A stretch of DNA of 64,000 nt from Changchengzhania lutea (GTDB lineage: Bacteria; Bacteroidota; Bacteroidia; Flavobacteriales; Flavobacteriaceae), in assembly GCF_006974145.1 (NCBI RefSeq), contig NZ_CP039456.1, positions 3,968,499 to 4,032,498 on the forward strand, read 5' to 3'. Each line of letters begins with the position of its first letter. Position 1 is the stretch's first letter. Below are positions 63,591 to 64,000 of the stretch, in pieces. Under the pieces are notes generated by a model. It saw only the letters and a program-made list of their open reading frames with translations, was not told where the DNA came from and did no database searches. The position numbers were made by a program, and so were the translations under genes.

Positions 63591-64000
63591 ATGAATAACC
63601 CCGCAGCAAGCTGCAAGGAATTCTTTAGATTAAAGTTTGGAATCGACAAGGCATTTGAGATGCTCTATGAGATAAGTACCAGTAAAAAAGGAGCAAACAG
63701 TATTTGGTTGGCAGAGCATTTTGGGGTAAACCAGAAAACAGCTTGGTCTTTCCGTCAAAAAGTTCAATTAGCTATGAAAAGCAGTGAACAATACCCTTTA
63801 GAGGATGAAGTCCATGTGGACGAATTTGAAATAGGGACGCCACAAGTAGGTGAACAAGATAGGAGCAAAAGTGATAAAAAAGCTCGAACGTTATTGCTTT
63901 TGAACATAGAGCAGGAAAATCAGGCAAAGGTTATGATAAGGTTATTCAAGGTTACAGTGCTGCATCGTTAAAACCTATATTTGACACCCATATCAAAAAT
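63591..64000 (+). mobile_element. IS1595-type (ISXO2-like) transposase, truncated
   Basis: The frame from 63591 reads ISTSKKGANSIWLAEHFGVNQKTAW and then DEVHVDEFEIG, the helix-turn-helix and first catalytic Asp of IS1595/ISXO2 transposases. The N-terminal zinc ribbon expected before it is missing, so the 5' end is lost. If the T-run at 63898-63902 is five bases long the frame continues as GKGYDKVIQGYSAASL to the window edge; with four it ends at 63971. The window cuts the 3' part in any case. Either way the element is probably inactive. Confidence 0.75.

Noticed and set aside
1-64000. CRISPR arrays, tRNA or rRNA genes
   Set aside because: No regularly spaced repeats with unique spacers, and no cloverleaf or rRNA-like sequence was noticed on either strand.

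Overview
The window is AT-rich bacterial DNA from the Bacteroidota, most likely a marine Flavobacteriaceae. The support is a SusC/SusD pair, lipoproteins with Bacteroidota-type signals, promoters of the TTTG-N18/19-TAnnTTTG form, and scarce Shine-Dalgarno sequences. Almost everything is on the minus strand; only an RraA-like gene, a cardiolipin synthase and a transposase fragment are on the plus strand.

Positions 1-24798 are an alginate utilisation locus. Reading leftward there are three operator-controlled units: (i) susC-susD-PKD surface protein-two PL7 lyases from about 10.5 kb, followed by a GntR/FadR regulator, an MFS uronate transporter and a short-chain reductase running off the left edge; (ii) a PL17 oligoalginate lyase and KdgF from about 13.2 kb; (iii) a long unit from about 24.7 kb (sugar isomerase-like protein, PL6 lyase, heparinase II/III-type lyase, gluconokinase/6-phosphogluconate dehydrogenase fusion, NRAMP-like transporter, PL7/PL18-type lyase, frameshifted SDR). 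Alginate would be cut at the surface, imported by SusCD, reduced to monouronates by PL6/PL17, linearised by KdgF, carried inward by the MFS protein and reduced by the SDR. Arrays of TTGGTnnACCAA-like sites spaced 13 bp apart sit at the three promoters and are probably bound by the GntR protein.

Positions 24799-28438 are a boundary zone with an RraA-like gene, cardiolipin synthase and remnants of IS3- and IS630-type transposases.

Positions 28439-44705 form the most striking region: an enediyne-type polyketide cassette. DUF1702 (UnbL/E3), ASPIC-UnbV (E4), UnbU (E5) and a 2010-residue PKS overlap end to end. The PKS reads KS-AT-ACP-KR-DH-PPTase and carries, fused at its C-terminus, an E10-type hotdog thioesterase. 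Downstream are a small LuxR-type regulator, an unrecognised 406-residue protein, a VOC protein, an ABC1/UbiB kinase-like protein, an unrecognised protein, a 2OG-Fe(II) oxygenase, a decayed VOC gene and an unrecognised 271-residue protein. Two copies of a CCCAA(G/C)CTTGGG palindrome lie in this region. The known enediyne maturation oxidoreductases are not visible, so the product is open.

Positions 45161-62173 are an operon of three proteins without signal peptides: 241, 1209 and 4136 residues. The giant has a GT-B-like N-terminus, beta-rich repeats, LysM-like modules and SbsA-type Ig-like repeats. A NarL-type response regulator and a truncated IS1595-type transposase close the window.
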